Shown here in pieces: positions 1-9,215 of a stretch of DNA of 64,000 nt. The position numbers were made by a program, and so were the translations under genes. Positions within the stretch are counted from its first letter, which is position 1; each line of letters begins with the position of its first letter. The notes under the pieces were generated by a model. That model searched no databases, had not been told where the DNA came from, and worked only from the letters and a program-made list of their open reading frames with translations. The stretch is from the NCBI RefSeq assembly GCF_900230285.1, contig NZ_OCNK01000005.1:186001-250000 (forward strand), given 5' to 3'. The DNA comes from Blastococcus haudaquaticus (GTDB taxonomy: Bacteria; Actinomycetota; Actinomycetes; Mycobacteriales; Geodermatophilaceae).

Positions 1-2
1 TC

Positions 3-443
3 TGGGTCGGGGGCGGGAGCGTGGCGAACCTGCTCGCCGTCTGGCGGGTGCACGGCCTGGACGAGATCTTCCGCGAGGTGTGGGAGGCCGGCGTCGTGCT
101 CGGCGGGGTGTCAGCGGGCTCCCTGTGCTGGCACGTCGGCGGCACCACCGACTCCTACGGGCCGGACCTCCGCCCGGTGACGAACGGCCTGGCGCTGATC
201 CCGACCTCCAACGGCGTGCACTACGACTCCGAGGAGCAGCGGCGCCCGCTCTACCACCGGCTGGTCGCCGACGGCACGCTCCCCGGCGGCCACGCCACCG
301 ACGACGGCGTCGGACTGGTCTACCGCGGGACCGAGCTGGTGGAGGCCGTGTCCGACCGTTCCGGAGCGGCCGCCTACCGCGTGGAGCGGGGGCCGGACGG
401 CGCCGCCGTCGAGACCCGCCTCGAACCGCGGCGTCTCGCCTGA
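3..443 (+). CDS. Peptidase E-like (family S51) serine peptidase, C-terminal part
   Basis: The reading frame is open from the left edge, so the gene starts outside the window and only about 146 C-terminal residues are visible. The segment reads [12 protein letters not shown], then a nucleophile elbow GGVSAGS whose serine codon lies at 111-113, then NGVHYDSE, which could supply the catalytic histidine. These are hallmarks of the peptidase E / cyanophycinase-like S51 family, cytoplasmic serine peptidases that often act on Asp-containing dipeptides. Family membership is fairly secure; the substrate is not. The start and any operon partner are unseen. lipB follows 22 bases downstream with its own promoter-like hexamer. 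Confidence 0.8.
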   Translation, partial: WVGGGSVANLLAVWRVHGLDEIFREVWEAGVVLGGVSAGSLCWHVGGTTDSYGPDLRPVTNGLALIPTSNGVHYDSEEQRRPLYHRLVADGTLPGGHATDDGVGLVYRGTELVEAVSDRSGAAAYRVERGPDGAAVETRLEPRRLA

Positions 444-452
444 GCGGCGGCT

Positions 453-458
453 TACGCT
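453..458 (+). promoter_or_regulatory. Putative -10 hexamer of a leaderless lipB mRNA
   Basis: TACGCT fits the actinobacterial TANNNT -10 consensus and is followed by exactly 7 bases and then a GTG codon at 466. In this geometry transcription would start at or next to the start codon. No Shine-Dalgarno sequence precedes it. The same spacing recurs at several other genes in the window. This is inference from pattern only. Confidence 0.5.
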
Positions 459-465
459 GATGGGC

Positions 466-1122
466 GTGAGCGAGCTGCGGATCATCCGGGCGGGGACCGT
501 TCCCTACGAGGACGCGTGGGCGCAGCAGCGCGAGCTGCACGCCCAGCGGGTGGCCGGCGAGGGTCCCGACACCCTCCTGCTGCTGGAGCACCCCCCGGTC
601 TACACCGCCGGCAAGCGGACCGAGCCGCACGAGCGCCCCTTCGACGGCACGCCGGTCATCGACGTCGACCGCGGCGGCAAGATCACCTGGCACGGCCCCG
701 GGCAGCTGGTCGGCTATCCGATCGTCGCCCTGACCGACCCCGTCGACGTCGTGGCCCACGTCCGCCGGCTGGAGGAGGCCCTGATCGAGGTGTGCGCCGG
801 CTTCGGTCTGGCGGCCGGCCGGGTGGCGGGACGCAGCGGCGTCTGGGTGCCGGCCGACGAACCGGGACAGGGCTTCCGGCCGGAGCGGAAGGTGGCCGCG
901 ATCGGCATCCGCGTGGCCCGGGGCGTCACGATGCACGGCTTCGCGCTCAACTGCGACCCGGACATGACGGCGTTCGGCAACATGATCCCGTGCGGGATCC
1001 CGGACGCCGGTGTGACGTCGCTGTCGGTCGAGCTCGGCCGGGACATCACCACGGCCGAGGCGATCGGCCCGGTCGAGGCGGCGATGACCCGGGTCCTCGC
1101 CGGCACGCCCGCTCCCGCATGA
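466..1122 (+). CDS. lipB: LipB octanoyltransferase
   Basis: LipB moves octanoyl groups from acyl carrier protein to lipoyl domains of cytoplasmic 2-oxoacid dehydrogenases and the glycine cleavage H protein; LipA then inserts sulfur. The 218-residue product has the family length. It shows [16 protein letters not shown], the [10 protein letters not shown] segment with the presumed catalytic lysine (about residue 142), and the ALNCDPD motif with the catalytic cysteine (about residue 163). I prefer the GTG at 466 because TACGCT lies 7 bases upstream; an ATG at 460 is an in-frame alternative. Its TGA overlaps the next start codon (ATGA). lipA lies about 8 kb downstream instead of adjacent as in M. 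tuberculosis. Confidence 0.95.
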   Translation: MSELRIIRAGTVPYEDAWAQQRELHAQRVAGEGPDTLLLLEHPPVYTAGKRTEPHERPFDGTPVIDVDRGGKITWHGPGQLVGYPIVALTDPVDVVAHVRRLEEALIEVCAGFGLAAGRVAGRSGVWVPADEPGQGFRPERKVAAIGIRVARGVTMHGFALNCDPDMTAFGNMIPCGIPDAGVTSLSVELGRDITTAEAIGPVEAAMTRVLAGTPAPA

Positions 1123-1505
1123 CCCCGCTCCCCCGCAGCGAGTACGTCAGCCTCACCACCTTCCGGCGGACCGGTGTGCCCGTGGCGACGCCGGTGTGGG
1201 CCGCGCCGGACGGTGACTCGCTGGTCGTGTGGACCCGCGCCGACTCCGGAAAGGTGAAGCGGCTGCGTCACACCAGCCGGGTGACCGTCGCGCCCAGCGA
1301 CATCCGCGGCCGCGTACAAGGCCCCGCTGTCGACGGCACGGCGGAGCTCCTGCCCACCGCCGCGCACGCGCAGGCGCGGGCTGCCCTCCGTCGCGCCTAC
1401 GGGCTAAAGTTCACGCTCGGCGACACGACCTCGCGGCTGTGGCACCGCGCGCTCCGCCGTCCCGGCCGACGGCACGAGCTGATCCGCATCTCCCCCGCGA
1501 CCTGA
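1119..1505 (+). CDS. PPOX-class, probably F420-dependent, oxidoreductase
   Basis: A 128-residue split-barrel protein of the pyridoxamine 5'-phosphate oxidase-like superfamily. The N-terminus ([25 protein letters not shown]), the [15 protein letters not shown] segment and [14 protein letters not shown] are typical of the actinobacterial subgroup annotated as PPOX-class F420-dependent enzymes. The cofactor is inferred from family membership. The ATG overlaps the lipB stop by 4 bases, so the two are probably translationally coupled, although no functional link with lipoylation is known. It is convergent with leuS, with 10 bases between the stop codons. Confidence 0.8.
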   Translation: MTPLPRSEYVSLTTFRRTGVPVATPVWAAPDGDSLVVWTRADSGKVKRLRHTSRVTVAPSDIRGRVQGPAVDGTAELLPTAAHAQARAALRRAYGLKFTLGDTTSRLWHRALRRPGRRHELIRISPAT

Positions 1506-1515
1506 ACGGTCGCCG

Positions 1516-4407
1516 TCACCCGAGGACGAAGTTGACCAGACGTCCGGGGACGGCGACGACGCGGCGCACGGTGGCGCCGTCCAGGTAGCCGGCGATCTTG
1601 TCGTCGGCCCGCGCCGCTGCCTCCAGGGCCGCGGCGTCGGCGTCCGCAGGCACGCTGACCTGCGACCGCACCTTGCCGTTCACCTGGACGGCGACCTGCA
1701 CGGTGTCCTCGACCAGCCATCGCTCGTCGGCCACCGGGAAGGCGTGCCAGGCGGACGACCCCTCGTGCCCCAGCCGGGTCCACAGCTCGTCAGCCAGGTG
1801 CGGCGCCAGCGGTGCCACCAGCAGGACCAGCGGCTCGACCACCGACCGCGGAACCGGCGACGAGGCCCCGTAGGCCTGGGTCAGGTGGTTGGTCAGCTCG
1901 GTGATGCGGGCGATCGCGATGTTGAACCGCAGCGTGGAGAACCCGTCGCGCACGCCGGCGATGGTCCGGTGCAGCGCGCGGAGCGTCTCCTCACCCGGCT
2001 CGACGTCCTCGGCCGCGCGGACCTGGCCGGTCTGCTCGTCGACGACGACCCGCCAGATGCGCTGCAGCAGGCGCTGCGAGCCGACGACGGCCTTGGTCTC
2101 CCACGGCCGCGACTGGTCCAGCGGCCCGGTCGACATCTCGTACACCCGGAAGGTGTCGGCCCCGTACGCGCCGATCATCTCGTCCGGCGTGACCATGTTC
2201 TTGAGGCTCTTGCCGATCTTCCCGTACTCCCGGTTGACCGGCTTGCCCTCGTAGAGGAACTGGCCGTCCTTCTCCACCACCTCGGCCGCGGGCACGTAGA
2301 AGCCGCGCTCGTCGGTGTAGGCGAAGGCGGAGATGTAGCCCTGGTTGACCAGGCGGCGGAAGGGCTCCTCGCTGGACACGTGGCCCAGGTCGTGCAGGAC
2401 CTTGTGCCAGAACCGGGCGTACAGCAGGTGCAGGACGGCGTGCTCGACGCCGCCGACGTACAGGTCGACACCGCCGACGTCGCCCGGCTCGCGCGGGCCC
2501 AGCCAGTACTTCTCCAGCTCCGGGTCGACCATCCGCTCGTCGTCGGCGGGGTCCAGGTAGCGCAGGTAGTACCAGCACGAGCCCGCCCAGTTGGGCATGG
2601 TGTTGGTCTCGCGGCGGTACTTCTTCGGGCCGTCGCCCAGGTCCAGCTCGACCGTCGTCCACTCGGTGGCCCGGGACAGCGGTGGCTCAGGTGCGGAGTC
2701 GGCGTCGTCGTCGGCGAAGGTCTTCGGTGAGTAGTCGTCGACCTCGGGCAGCAGCACCGGCAGCATCGACGTCGGGACGGGGATCGGCAGGTCGTTCTCG
2801 TCGTAGACGATCGGGAACGGCTCGCCCCAGTAGCGCTGCCGGCTGAACAGCCAGTCGCGCAGCTTGTAGGTGGTCGTCGCCTCGCCGTGCCCGTGCTGCA
2901 CCAGCCACTCGGTGATGCGCGCGATGGCATCCGCCTTCTCGAGGCCGTCCAGCGAGATCTCGTCGTTGGCGGAGTTGATCATGGGGCCGCTGCCGGTGTA
3001 CGCACCGCCCGCGAAGTCCTCCGGCGGCTGCACGGTGCGCACGACCGGGAGCCCGAAGACCTCCGCGAACTCGAAGTCACGGGTGTCCTCCCCCGGCACG
3101 GCCATGATCGCGCCGGTGCCGTAGCCGGTCAGCACGTAGTCGGCGATGAACACCGGCAGCTCGCGCCCGTTGACCGGGTTGACGGCGGTGACGCCCAGCC
3201 ACACGCCGGTCTTCTCCCGGCCGGCGTCCTGACGGTCCAGCTCCGACCGGCGGGAGGCCTGCCGCTGGTACGCGGCGACCGCCTCGCGGGGGGTGGCCGC
3301 TCCCCCGGTCCAGCGGGGGTCGGTGCCGTCGGGCCAGGCGTCCGCCGTCAGTGTCGCGACCAGCGGGTGCTCCGGTGCCAGCACCATGTACGTGGCGCCG
3401 AACAGCGTGTCCGGCCGGGTCGTGAACACCTCGACGGTCTCGGCGCCGGCAGCGAACCGGACTTTCGCGCCGTTGGATCGGCCGATCCAGTTGCGCTGCA
3501 TGAGCCTCAGCGAGTCCGACCAGTCCATGCGGTCCAGGTCGTCGATCAGCCGGTCCGCGTAGGCGGTGATCCGCATCATCCACTGCTTGAGCGGCCGCCG
3601 GAACACGGGGAAGTTGCCGCGCTCGGAGCGGCCGTCGGCGGTGACCTCCTCGTTGGACAGCACGGTGCCCAGCCCCGGGCACCAGTTCACCGGCGCCTCG
3701 TTGAGGTAGGCCAGCCGGTGCGCGTCGACGACGGTGCGGCGCGCGACGTCGTCCAGCTCGGCCCAGGGCAGCCCGGAGGGATTGGTGCCCGCGGTGGGCG
3801 TGCGCGTCCCGGCGTCCAGCTCGGCGACCAGGTCCTCGATCGGGCGGGCCTTGCCGGCGGACTCGTCGAACCAGGAGCCGAACAGCTGCAGGAAGATCCA
3901 CTGGGTCCACTTGTAGTAGCCCGGGTCGATCGTGGCGAAGCTGCGGCGGTCGTCGTGGTCGACGCCCAGGCGGCGCAGCTGCGCCTTGATGGCCGCGATG
4001 TTGGCCTCGGTCGTGACCCGCGGGTGCTGCCCGGTCTGGACGGCGTACTGCTCGGCGGGCAGGCCGAAGGCGTCGTAGCCCATCGGGTGCAGGACGTTGT
4101 CGCCGTCCATGCGGCGGAACCGGCTGGTGACATCGGTGCCCAGGTAGCCCAGCGGGTGGCCGACGTGCAGCCCGGCACCCGAGGGATACGGGAACATGTC
4201 CATCAGGAAGTACTTCGGCCGGTCGGCCACCCGCTCGAAGCCCTCGCTCAGCCGGCCGGTCGGGTTGGGCGTGTGGAAGGTGCCCTCGGCCTCCCAGCGG
4301 TCCTGCCAGGCGAGCTCGATCTGCTGGGCCAGCGCGGGCGTGTAGCGGTGCGGGGGAACGTCACCCGTGTGCTGCTCGACGTCGGGCTGGTCGGCGGTCT
4401 GGCTCAT
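1516..4407 (-). CDS. leuS: Leucyl-tRNA synthetase
   Basis: Class I aminoacyl-tRNA synthetase that charges tRNA-Leu in the cytoplasm. The product is 963 residues, normal for bacterial LeuRS plus a short N-terminal extension. The HIGH-type motif appears as HVGH at residues 81-84 inside [16 protein letters not shown]. The KMSKS-type motif appears as KIGKS near residue 730 ([14 protein letters not shown]). Between them are the CP1 editing domain ([19 protein letters not shown]) and the WEWD-region equivalents ([10 protein letters not shown]). The gene stands alone, transcribed away from the GGDEF-EAL gene. About 100-135 bases upstream is a leader peptide with three consecutive leucine codons plus two hairpins, described separately, which suggests transcription attenuation. 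Confidence 0.98.
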   Translation of the reverse strand: MSQTADQPDVEQHTGDVPPHRYTPALAQQIELAWQDRWEAEGTFHTPNPTGRLSEGFERVADRPKYFLMDMFPYPSGAGLHVGHPLGYLGTDVTSRFRRMDGDNVLHPMGYDAFGLPAEQYAVQTGQHPRVTTEANIAAIKAQLRRLGVDHDDRRSFATIDPGYYKWTQWIFLQLFGSWFDESAGKARPIEDLVAELDAGTRTPTAGTNPSGLPWAELDDVARRTVVDAHRLAYLNEAPVNWCPGLGTVLSNEEVTADGRSERGNFPVFRRPLKQWMMRITAYADRLIDDLDRMDWSDSLRLMQRNWIGRSNGAKVRFAAGAETVEVFTTRPDTLFGATYMVLAPEHPLVATLTADAWPDGTDPRWTGGAATPREAVAAYQRQASRRSELDRQDAGREKTGVWLGVTAVNPVNGRELPVFIADYVLTGYGTGAIMAVPGEDTRDFEFAEVFGLPVVRTVQPPEDFAGGAYTGSGPMINSANDEISLDGLEKADAIARITEWLVQHGHGEATTTYKLRDWLFSRQRYWGEPFPIVYDENDLPIPVPTSMLPVLLPEVDDYSPKTFADDDADSAPEPPLSRATEWTTVELDLGDGPKKYRRETNTMPNWAGSCWYYLRYLDPADDERMVDPELEKYWLGPREPGDVGGVDLYVGGVEHAVLHLLYARFWHKVLHDLGHVSSEEPFRRLVNQGYISAFAYTDERGFYVPAAEVVEKDGQFLYEGKPVNREYGKIGKSLKNMVTPDEMIGAYGADTFRVYEMSTGPLDQSRPWETKAVVGSQRLLQRIWRVVVDEQTGQVRAAEDVEPGEETLRALHRTIAGVRDGFSTLRFNIAIARITELTNHLTQAYGASSPVPRSVVEPLVLLVAPLAPHLADELWTRLGHEGSSAWHAFPVADERWLVEDTVQVAVQVNGKVRSQVSVPADADAAALEAAARADDKIAGYLDGATVRRVVAVPGRLVNFVLG

Positions 4408-4452
4408 CGCTGGTGCTCCCGGGTGATCGCAACGCTCGTACCGACGGCGAAC

Positions 4453-4480
4453 ATGAAGAAACCCCTCACGCAGGAGGGGT
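4453..4480 (-). terminator. Attenuator terminator in the leuS leader
   Basis: Read on the minus strand, ACCCCTC pairs with GAGGGGT around the 6-base loop CTGCGT, and the stem runs straight into TTTCTTC. This is a compact intrinsic terminator, with arms at 4474-4480 and 4461-4467, placed between a leucine-rich leader ORF and leuS. The 3' arm contains TGAGGG, which can also pair with CCCTCA from the upstream hairpin, so an antiterminator conformation is possible. Confidence 0.7.
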
Positions 4481-4482
4481 CG

Positions 4483-4515
4483 CCGTGCTGTCTGAGGGTC
4501 TCAGCGTCAGCACGG
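4483..4515 (-). other. Pause/antiterminator hairpin of the leuS leader
   Basis: An inverted repeat with outer arms CCGTGCTG and CAGCACGG and inner arms CTGAG and CTCAG, with small bulges. Its 5' arm on the minus strand lies within the last codons of the leader ORF, so a ribosome stalled on the Leu codons (4522-4530) would open this stem and free CCCTCA to pair with the terminator arm. The structure is read directly; the switching mechanism is inferred. Confidence 0.6.
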
Positions 4516-4542
4516 CCGGTGAAGCAGGAGCCGCCCGGTCAC
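4507..4542 (-). CDS. leuS leader peptide (MTGRLLLHRPC)
   Basis: An 11-codon ORF starting at GTG (4542) and ending TGA (4509-4507), preceded by AGG about 8 bases upstream of the start. It encodes M-T-G-R-L-L-L-H-R-P-C, with three consecutive leucine codons (CTC CTG CTT) read by different tRNA-Leu species. It is followed by a hairpin overlapping its stop codon and then by a terminator before leuS. This is the classical layout of ribosome-mediated attenuation, and the codons match the amino acid handled by the downstream enzyme. Charged tRNA-Leu shortage would stall the ribosome and permit read-through into leuS. It is too short for routine gene callers. Confidence 0.65.
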   Translation of the reverse strand: MTGRLLLHRPC

Positions 4543-4678
4543 CCCGGCAGCCTACCGCGACGCGCCGTCCCGGGATCTCGCCGGGCAGGGTGCGCCCCGC
4601 CGTCCGGGCTTCACCCCTCCGCCTGTATTCGCCCGCATTCGGCTCCGGTACCGGCGACCGGACGCCGATGACATCCCC

Positions 4679-6976
4679 GTGACGACGCAGCAGCCGACGA
4701 CGTACCGGGACGGTGTGCGGACCTCGCGCGTCCTGCTCGTGCTGTCCGTGGCCGCCGTCGCGCTCTATGCGACCGGTCTCGGCCCCCGCCCGGACGGCCT
4801 GGGCTGGGACCGCTTCTACGACGTGGTCCTCTACAACTCCGCCTACGTGCCCGCCGCGGCGCTGTGCTGGCGGGCCGCCCGGCGGGTCCCGCAGGAGCGC
4901 ACGGCCTGGCGGGCGCTGTGCATCGCCCTGGTCCTCAGCGCCTCCGCGAACACGATCCGCACCCTCGGCGCCGGCATCGACGGCGCGGCCAACTCGTCGG
5001 CCACCGTGGATGCCCTGTCCCTCGCCGCCTACCTGACCCTGTACGGGACGCTGGTCGGGCTCATCCGCGCCCGCGTGCCGCGCTTCCACCCGAGCATGTG
5101 GCTGGACGGGATCATCGGTGCCCTCGGCGCGACGGCGGTCGGCGTGGCCTTCCTGCTGGGTCCGTACCTGGACGCCGCGCCGGGGCGGGAGCCGGTCCCG
5201 CTGATCCAGCTGGGGATGCCCGCCACGGACCTGCTGCTGATGGCGCTGCTGGTCGCCGTCGGCTCGATCCTCGGCGTCCGGCTCGACCGCACGCTCGTCA
5301 TCGTCGCCTCGGCCCTGGCGCTGATGATGGTGGGCGACCTCGTCCTCTTCGCCCGGACCGTCCTCGGCACCTACGTCGACGGCACCCCGCTGGAACTGAC
5401 CTGGCTGGCCGCGATCTGCCTGGTCGCGACGGCGGCGCACCTCGCCCGGCCCCGCCCGCAGCCGCGGGCCGACGCCGAGGGCAGCCGGACCCGCCTCGGC
5501 TGGCGCCTGCTGGCGCTCCCGCTGGCCTGCAACGTCGCCAGCCTGGTCGTCCTCGCCCTGGGCTGGGGCGACGAGCTGCCCGCGGCCGCCGCGTGGCTGG
5601 CGATCGGCTGCGTCCTCGCGGCGATCGCGCGCACCGGCATCACCTTCCGGGAGGTCAGCGCGTTCAACGAGGTCAGCGAGCAGGCCCGCACCGACGAGCT
5701 GACCGGCCTGGCCAACCGCCGGGCGCTGCTGGAGAGGACCGAGCGGGTACTCGCGTCGGCCACGGCCCGTACCCCCGCCGCCCTGCTGCTGCTGGACCTC
5801 GACGGGTTCAAGGAGGTTAACGACAGCCTCGGCCACACGGCCGGCGACCAGCTGCTGCGCCAGATCGGGCCGCGGCTGCTGCCCGCGCTGCGCCCGGGCG
5901 AGGTCCTCGCCCGGCTGGGCGGCGACGAGTTCGCCGTCCTGCTCCCCGAGGCGTCGCTCGACGAGGCCCAGGACCGCGCCGAGCGCCTCCGCATGCTGGT
6001 GCTCCAGCCGTTCGCGGTCGAGGACATCCGGCTGCACGTCGGCGTCAGCATCGGCGTCGCGACCGCGCCCGTCCCGGCGGCCACCGTGCAGGAGATGCTG
6101 CGCTGCGCCGACGTGGCCATGTACGCGGCCAAGGCCGCGCGCGAAGGCGTGCACGTGTACGTCCCCGATCCGCACGGCGGCAGCGGCGACCGGCTGCGCA
6201 CCATGGAGGAGCTCCGCACGGCGCTGCAGGTGGACGACCAGCTCGTCGTCCACCTGCAGCCGCAGATCGACCTCGCCGACGGGCGTCCCGTCGGCGTCGA
6301 GGCCCTCGTGCGCTGGGCACACCCCACGCGCGGGCTGCTCTACCCCGGCGACCTGCTGCCGGCCGCCGAGCAGGCCGGCCTGCTCCGTCCGCTCACGGCC
6401 ACCGTCCTCGAGCTGGCGCTGACCGCGGCGGCGCGCTGGTGGCCGACCGACGCCGTGCCGGTCTCGGTCAACCTCGCCGCGGCGAACGTCACCGACCTCG
6501 ACCTCCCCAGCAAGGTGCTGGCCGCCCTGCGCCGGCACGGGCTGCCCCCGGCCGCCCTCACCCTGGAGCTGGTCGAGGACACCCTCATGGCCGACCCCGA
6601 GCGCGGGCGGCAGGTGCTCGCCGAGCTGCGCCACCTCGGCGTGCGGACGTCCATCGACGACTACGGCACCGGCTACAGCTCGCTGGCCTACCTCCGTCAC
6701 CTGCCCGCCGACGAGCTCAAGCTCGACCGCAGCCTCACCGCCGACGTCGGCAGCGACTCCCGGGCCGGCGCGATCGTGGAGCACACGGCGGCGCTGGCCC
6801 ACGCGCTCGGCCTGCGGTTGGTCGCCGAGGGCGTGGAGGACGACGCGACCGGCGAGGCGCTGCGGCGGCTGGGGTGCGACATCGCGCAGGGCTACGCGAT
6901 CGCCCGCCCGATGCCGGTTCCCGAGTTCCTCGACTGGCTCGCGCGGTCGCGGCGACCGGAGCGCATCCGGCGCTGA
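4679..6976 (+). CDS. Membrane GGDEF-EAL protein (cyclic di-GMP turnover)
   Basis: A 765-residue protein starting GTG. Residues about 15-325 hold roughly eight hydrophobic segments, a membrane sensor region without a recognised name. A GGDEF domain follows (DELTGLANRRALLE near 337; LARLGGDEFAVLL near 413), then an EAL domain (GVEALVRWAHP near 540; DDYGTGYSSLAYL near 659). GGDEF domains make cyclic di-GMP and EAL domains hydrolyse it. Both catalytic signatures are intact, so it may be bifunctional, with direction set by the membrane sensor. It is divergent from leuS. The 271 bases between the two genes hold the leuS attenuator; I see no convincing promoter for this gene. Confidence 0.93.
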   Translation: MTTQQPTTYRDGVRTSRVLLVLSVAAVALYATGLGPRPDGLGWDRFYDVVLYNSAYVPAAALCWRAARRVPQERTAWRALCIALVLSASANTIRTLGAGIDGAANSSATVDALSLAAYLTLYGTLVGLIRARVPRFHPSMWLDGIIGALGATAVGVAFLLGPYLDAAPGREPVPLIQLGMPATDLLLMALLVAVGSILGVRLDRTLVIVASALALMMVGDLVLFARTVLGTYVDGTPLELTWLAAICLVATAAHLARPRPQPRADAEGSRTRLGWRLLALPLACNVASLVVLALGWGDELPAAAAWLAIGCVLAAIARTGITFREVSAFNEVSEQARTDELTGLANRRALLERTERVLASATARTPAALLLLDLDGFKEVNDSLGHTAGDQLLRQIGPRLLPALRPGEVLARLGGDEFAVLLPEASLDEAQDRAERLRMLVLQPFAVEDIRLHVGVSIGVATAPVPAATVQEMLRCADVAMYAAKAAREGVHVYVPDPHGGSGDRLRTMEELRTALQVDDQLVVHLQPQIDLADGRPVGVEALVRWAHPTRGLLYPGDLLPAAEQAGLLRPLTATVLELALTAAARWWPTDAVPVSVNLAAANVTDLDLPSKVLAALRRHGLPPAALTLELVEDTLMADPERGRQVLAELRHLGVRTSIDDYGTGYSSLAYLRHLPADELKLDRSLTADVGSDSRAGAIVEHTAALAHALGLRLVAEGVEDDATGEALRRLGCDIAQGYAIARPMPVPEFLDWLARSRRPERIRR

Positions 6977-6983
6977 CGCGGGC

Positions 6984-7913
6984 TCACCGCAGCTGGGGCG
7001 CCACCTCGCTCGCCACCAGGTCCAGGTGGTCGAGGTCGGCCAGATCGAGCACCTGCAGGTACACCCGCTCGGCTCCGGCCTCGGCGTAACGGCCCAGGGT
7101 GTCGACGGCCTCGGCTGGGCTTCCGGCGACACCGTGCTCGCGAAGCTCCTCCACCTCCCGCCCGATCGCGGCGGCCCGGCGGGCGAGCTCGGCCTCGTCC
7201 TTGCCCACGCAGAGCACCAGGGCCGAGCTGTAGACCATGGACGAGGGGTCGCGGCCGGCTTCCTCGCACGCCTCGCGGACACCGGCGAACAGGCGGGCGT
7301 TGTCACCGGCCGACATGAACGGCACGTTGAACTCGCTGGCGTAGCGGGCCGCCAGACGAGGGGTGCGCTTCTTGCCGGCGCCGCCGACCAGGACCGGGAT
7401 GCCGCCCTCCTGGACGGGCTTGGGCAGCGCCGGCGAGCCGGAGACCCGGTAGTGCTCCCCTGCGAAGTCGAAGGTCTCCCCCGACGGCGTGCTCCAGAGC
7501 CCGGTGATGACGGCGAGCTGCTCCTCGTAGCGGTCGAACCGCTCCCCCAGCGACGGGAACGGGATGCCGTAGGCGCTGTGCTCCTGCTCGAACCAGCCGG
7601 AGCCGATCCCGAGCTCCACCCGGCCGCCGCTCATCTGGTCGACCTGCGCGACGGAGATGGCCAGCGGGCCGGGGAGCCGGAAGGTGCCCGCCGTCATCAG
7701 GGTGCCCAGCCGGATCCGGCTGGTCTCGCGGGCGAGGCCGGCCAGCGTGACCCAGGCATCGGTCGGGCCGGGCAGCCCGTCGCCGCCCATCGTCAGGTAG
7801 TGGTCGGACCGGAAGAAGGCGTCGAAGCCGGTCTCCTCGGTGCGCCGGGCGACGGCCAGGAGGTCGTCGTACGTGGCGCCCATCTGGGGCTCGGTGAAGA
7901 TCCGCAGCAGCAC
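6984..7913 (-). CDS. LLM-class (luciferase-like), probably F420-dependent oxidoreductase
   Basis: A 309-residue (beta/alpha)8 bacterial-luciferase-like protein. Typical segments are GFDAFFRSDHYL, RIRLGTLMTAGTFRLPGPLA, QVDQMSGGRVELGIGSGWFEQEH and the C-terminal DLADLDHLDLVASEVAPQLR. The family uses reduced flavin or F420; the actinobacterial subgroup with this N-terminus (LRIFTEPQMGATYDDLLAVA) is usually annotated as F420-dependent. The substrate is unknown. It is convergent with the GGDEF-EAL gene, with 7 bases between the stops. The GTG start has TAGCGT 6 bases upstream on its strand, suggesting a leaderless mRNA. Confidence 0.88.
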   Translation of the reverse strand: MLLRIFTEPQMGATYDDLLAVARRTEETGFDAFFRSDHYLTMGGDGLPGPTDAWVTLAGLARETSRIRLGTLMTAGTFRLPGPLAISVAQVDQMSGGRVELGIGSGWFEQEHSAYGIPFPSLGERFDRYEEQLAVITGLWSTPSGETFDFAGEHYRVSGSPALPKPVQEGGIPVLVGGAGKKRTPRLAARYASEFNVPFMSAGDNARLFAGVREACEEAGRDPSSMVYSSALVLCVGKDEAELARRAAAIGREVEELREHGVAGSPAEAVDTLGRYAEAGAERVYLQVLDLADLDHLDLVASEVAPQLR

Positions 7914-7919
7914 GCCCCG

Positions 7920-7925
7920 ACGCTA
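7920..7925 (-). promoter_or_regulatory. Putative -10 hexamer of the LLM oxidoreductase gene
   Basis: On the minus strand TAGCGT is followed by 6 bases and the GTG start at 7913. It fits TANNNT with near-leaderless spacing. Confidence 0.4.
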
Positions 7926-8025
7926 GCCAGCACCGGTCGCTCCCGCTGACCGAACCCTCGGGGGTGTGCTCGCAGCCGGGACCGGGCAGGATGATCGCGA
8001 GACGATCTACTCGGAGGTGCAGCTC

Positions 8026-9135
8026 GTGTTCCGCAAGAAGACGCGTGGTCAGGTCATCGGCGCCGAGCTCCAGGAGGCTTTCGCCCACATCGGGGTGGCG
8101 GCCACCGAGGCAGGCGCCCTCGCCGCTGAGCAGTTGGGCCCGCGCGTCGTCGCGGCCCGCGACGCCGCCGGCCCAGCGCTCGACGCTGCGCAGACAGCCG
8201 TCGCGCTGAAGGTGGCCCCCAAGGTGGCCGCCGCCGTGGCAGCGGCGGCTCCGGCGGTCGCCACCGCCCGCGAGACGATCGCGCCGCGGGTGGAGGCGGC
8301 CCGTGAGGCCATCGCGCCCCGGGTCGAGGCGGCTCGCGAGGCAGCCGCGCCGCGGGTCGCCGCGGCGCAGGTCGCGGCGGCCAAGGCCGCGGCCGATCTG
8401 GCGCCCCGGGTCGAGGCGGCCCAGAAGGCAGCGCAGAAGGCGCTCAAGGACGACGTCGTCCCCCGGCTCGAGGCCGCCCAGGTCGCTGCGGCCGCCTACG
8501 CCGTCCCGCGGGTGGCCGCCGCCCGCGACGCAGTGACGCCGGCGCTGGAGAGCGCCCGCGACACCCTGGCCGCCGGGGTCGACAGCGCCCGCAGCGAGCT
8601 GGACGCGCGGCGCGCCGAGTTCGTGGCCGCGGCGGAGAAGTCCACCCGCAAGGCCCGCAAGACGGCGAAGAAGGCCCGCAAGCAGGCCGTCAAGAAGCAC
8701 CGGGAGTTCGAGAAGTCGGCGCTGGCCACGGCGAAGACCGTGAAGCGCAAGGTCGGCATCGAGCCGGAGCCGCGCCGCCGCTGGCCGTGGGTGTTCCTGG
8801 CCCTCGCCGTGGGTACGGCTGTGTTCGCCCTGCTCCGTCGCAAGCAGGACGACGCCTGGACCCCCGCCCCCGCGGGCGACGGTCCGGTGCCCAGCTACCG
8901 AGAGGACCCCGTGCCCAGCTCCGACAGCACCTCCGGCAAGACCGTGTCCACCGCCGACACCACCGGTGACTCCGCTCCGGCCGAGTCCGACATGGGCGTG
9001 CGCGACGCGCAGCTCGTGGACGGCGACGGCCCGGACAGCGCCACCGTGAACGGCTCGGACGCCCCGGAGCCCTTCACCTCCGGTGGCGGCGCCACCGAGG
9101 GCCCGACCGCGGGACCGGCCGACCGACAGGTCTGA
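8026..9135 (+). CDS. Alanine-rich 11-residue-repeat membrane protein, function unknown
   Basis: I do not recognise a named family. The GTG at 8026 is chosen because GGAGG lies at 8013-8017, 8 bases upstream; a longer upstream frame lacks such a site. The 369-residue product has a long Ala/Arg/Glu-rich helical region (residues about 20-205) with repeated 11-residue units such as [11 protein letters not shown] and [12 protein letters not shown] Lys/Arg-rich coiled segment follows ([21 protein letters not shown]), then one membrane helix ([18 protein letters not shown]) and an acidic Ser/Thr/Gly-rich tail of about 90 residues. Eleven-residue repeats of this type form amphipathic helices in lipid-binding proteins, so membrane or lipid association is plausible but unproven. 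A strong terminator follows. Confidence 0.75.
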   Translation: MFRKKTRGQVIGAELQEAFAHIGVAATEAGALAAEQLGPRVVAARDAAGPALDAAQTAVALKVAPKVAAAVAAAAPAVATARETIAPRVEAAREAIAPRVEAAREAAAPRVAAAQVAAAKAAADLAPRVEAAQKAAQKALKDDVVPRLEAAQVAAAAYAVPRVAAARDAVTPALESARDTLAAGVDSARSELDARRAEFVAAAEKSTRKARKTAKKARKQAVKKHREFEKSALATAKTVKRKVGIEPEPRRRWPWVFLALAVGTAVFALLRRKQDDAWTPAPAGDGPVPSYREDPVPSSDSTSGKTVSTADTTGDSAPAESDMGVRDAQLVDGDGPDSATVNGSDAPEPFTSGGGATEGPTAGPADRQV

Positions 9136-9157
9136 CCGAGTTCCTCGTCACGTCCGA

Positions 9158-9187
9158 CGCCCCCGTTGCTCCTGAGCAACGGGGGCG
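9158..9187 (+). terminator. Intrinsic terminator downstream of the repeat membrane protein
   Basis: A perfect 14-base-pair stem (arms 9158-9171 and 9174-9187, CGCCCCCGTTGCTC and its complement) with a 2-base loop, followed by TCGTTCGT. It separates the upstream gene from lipA. Confidence 0.8.
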
Positions 9188-9202
9188 TCGTTCGTCCGGG
9201 AG

Positions 9203-9208
9203 TACCGT
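9203..9208 (+). promoter_or_regulatory. Putative -10 hexamer of a leaderless lipA mRNA
   Basis: TACCGT fits TANNNT and is followed by exactly 7 bases and the ATG at 9216. It lies 16 bases after the terminator stem, so lipA probably has its own promoter. Confidence 0.55.
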
Positions 9209-9215
9209 GGAGATC

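Noticed and set aside
4664-4671. GCCGATGA as a sigma-28 -10 for the GGDEF-EAL gene
   Set aside because: No TAAAG-like -35 lies 11 bases upstream.
4466-7306. A 946-residue minus-strand ORF opposite the GGDEF-EAL gene
   Set aside because: It is an antisense shadow: low-complexity Gly/Arg/Gln-rich translation, while the plus strand encodes intact GGDEF and EAL motifs.
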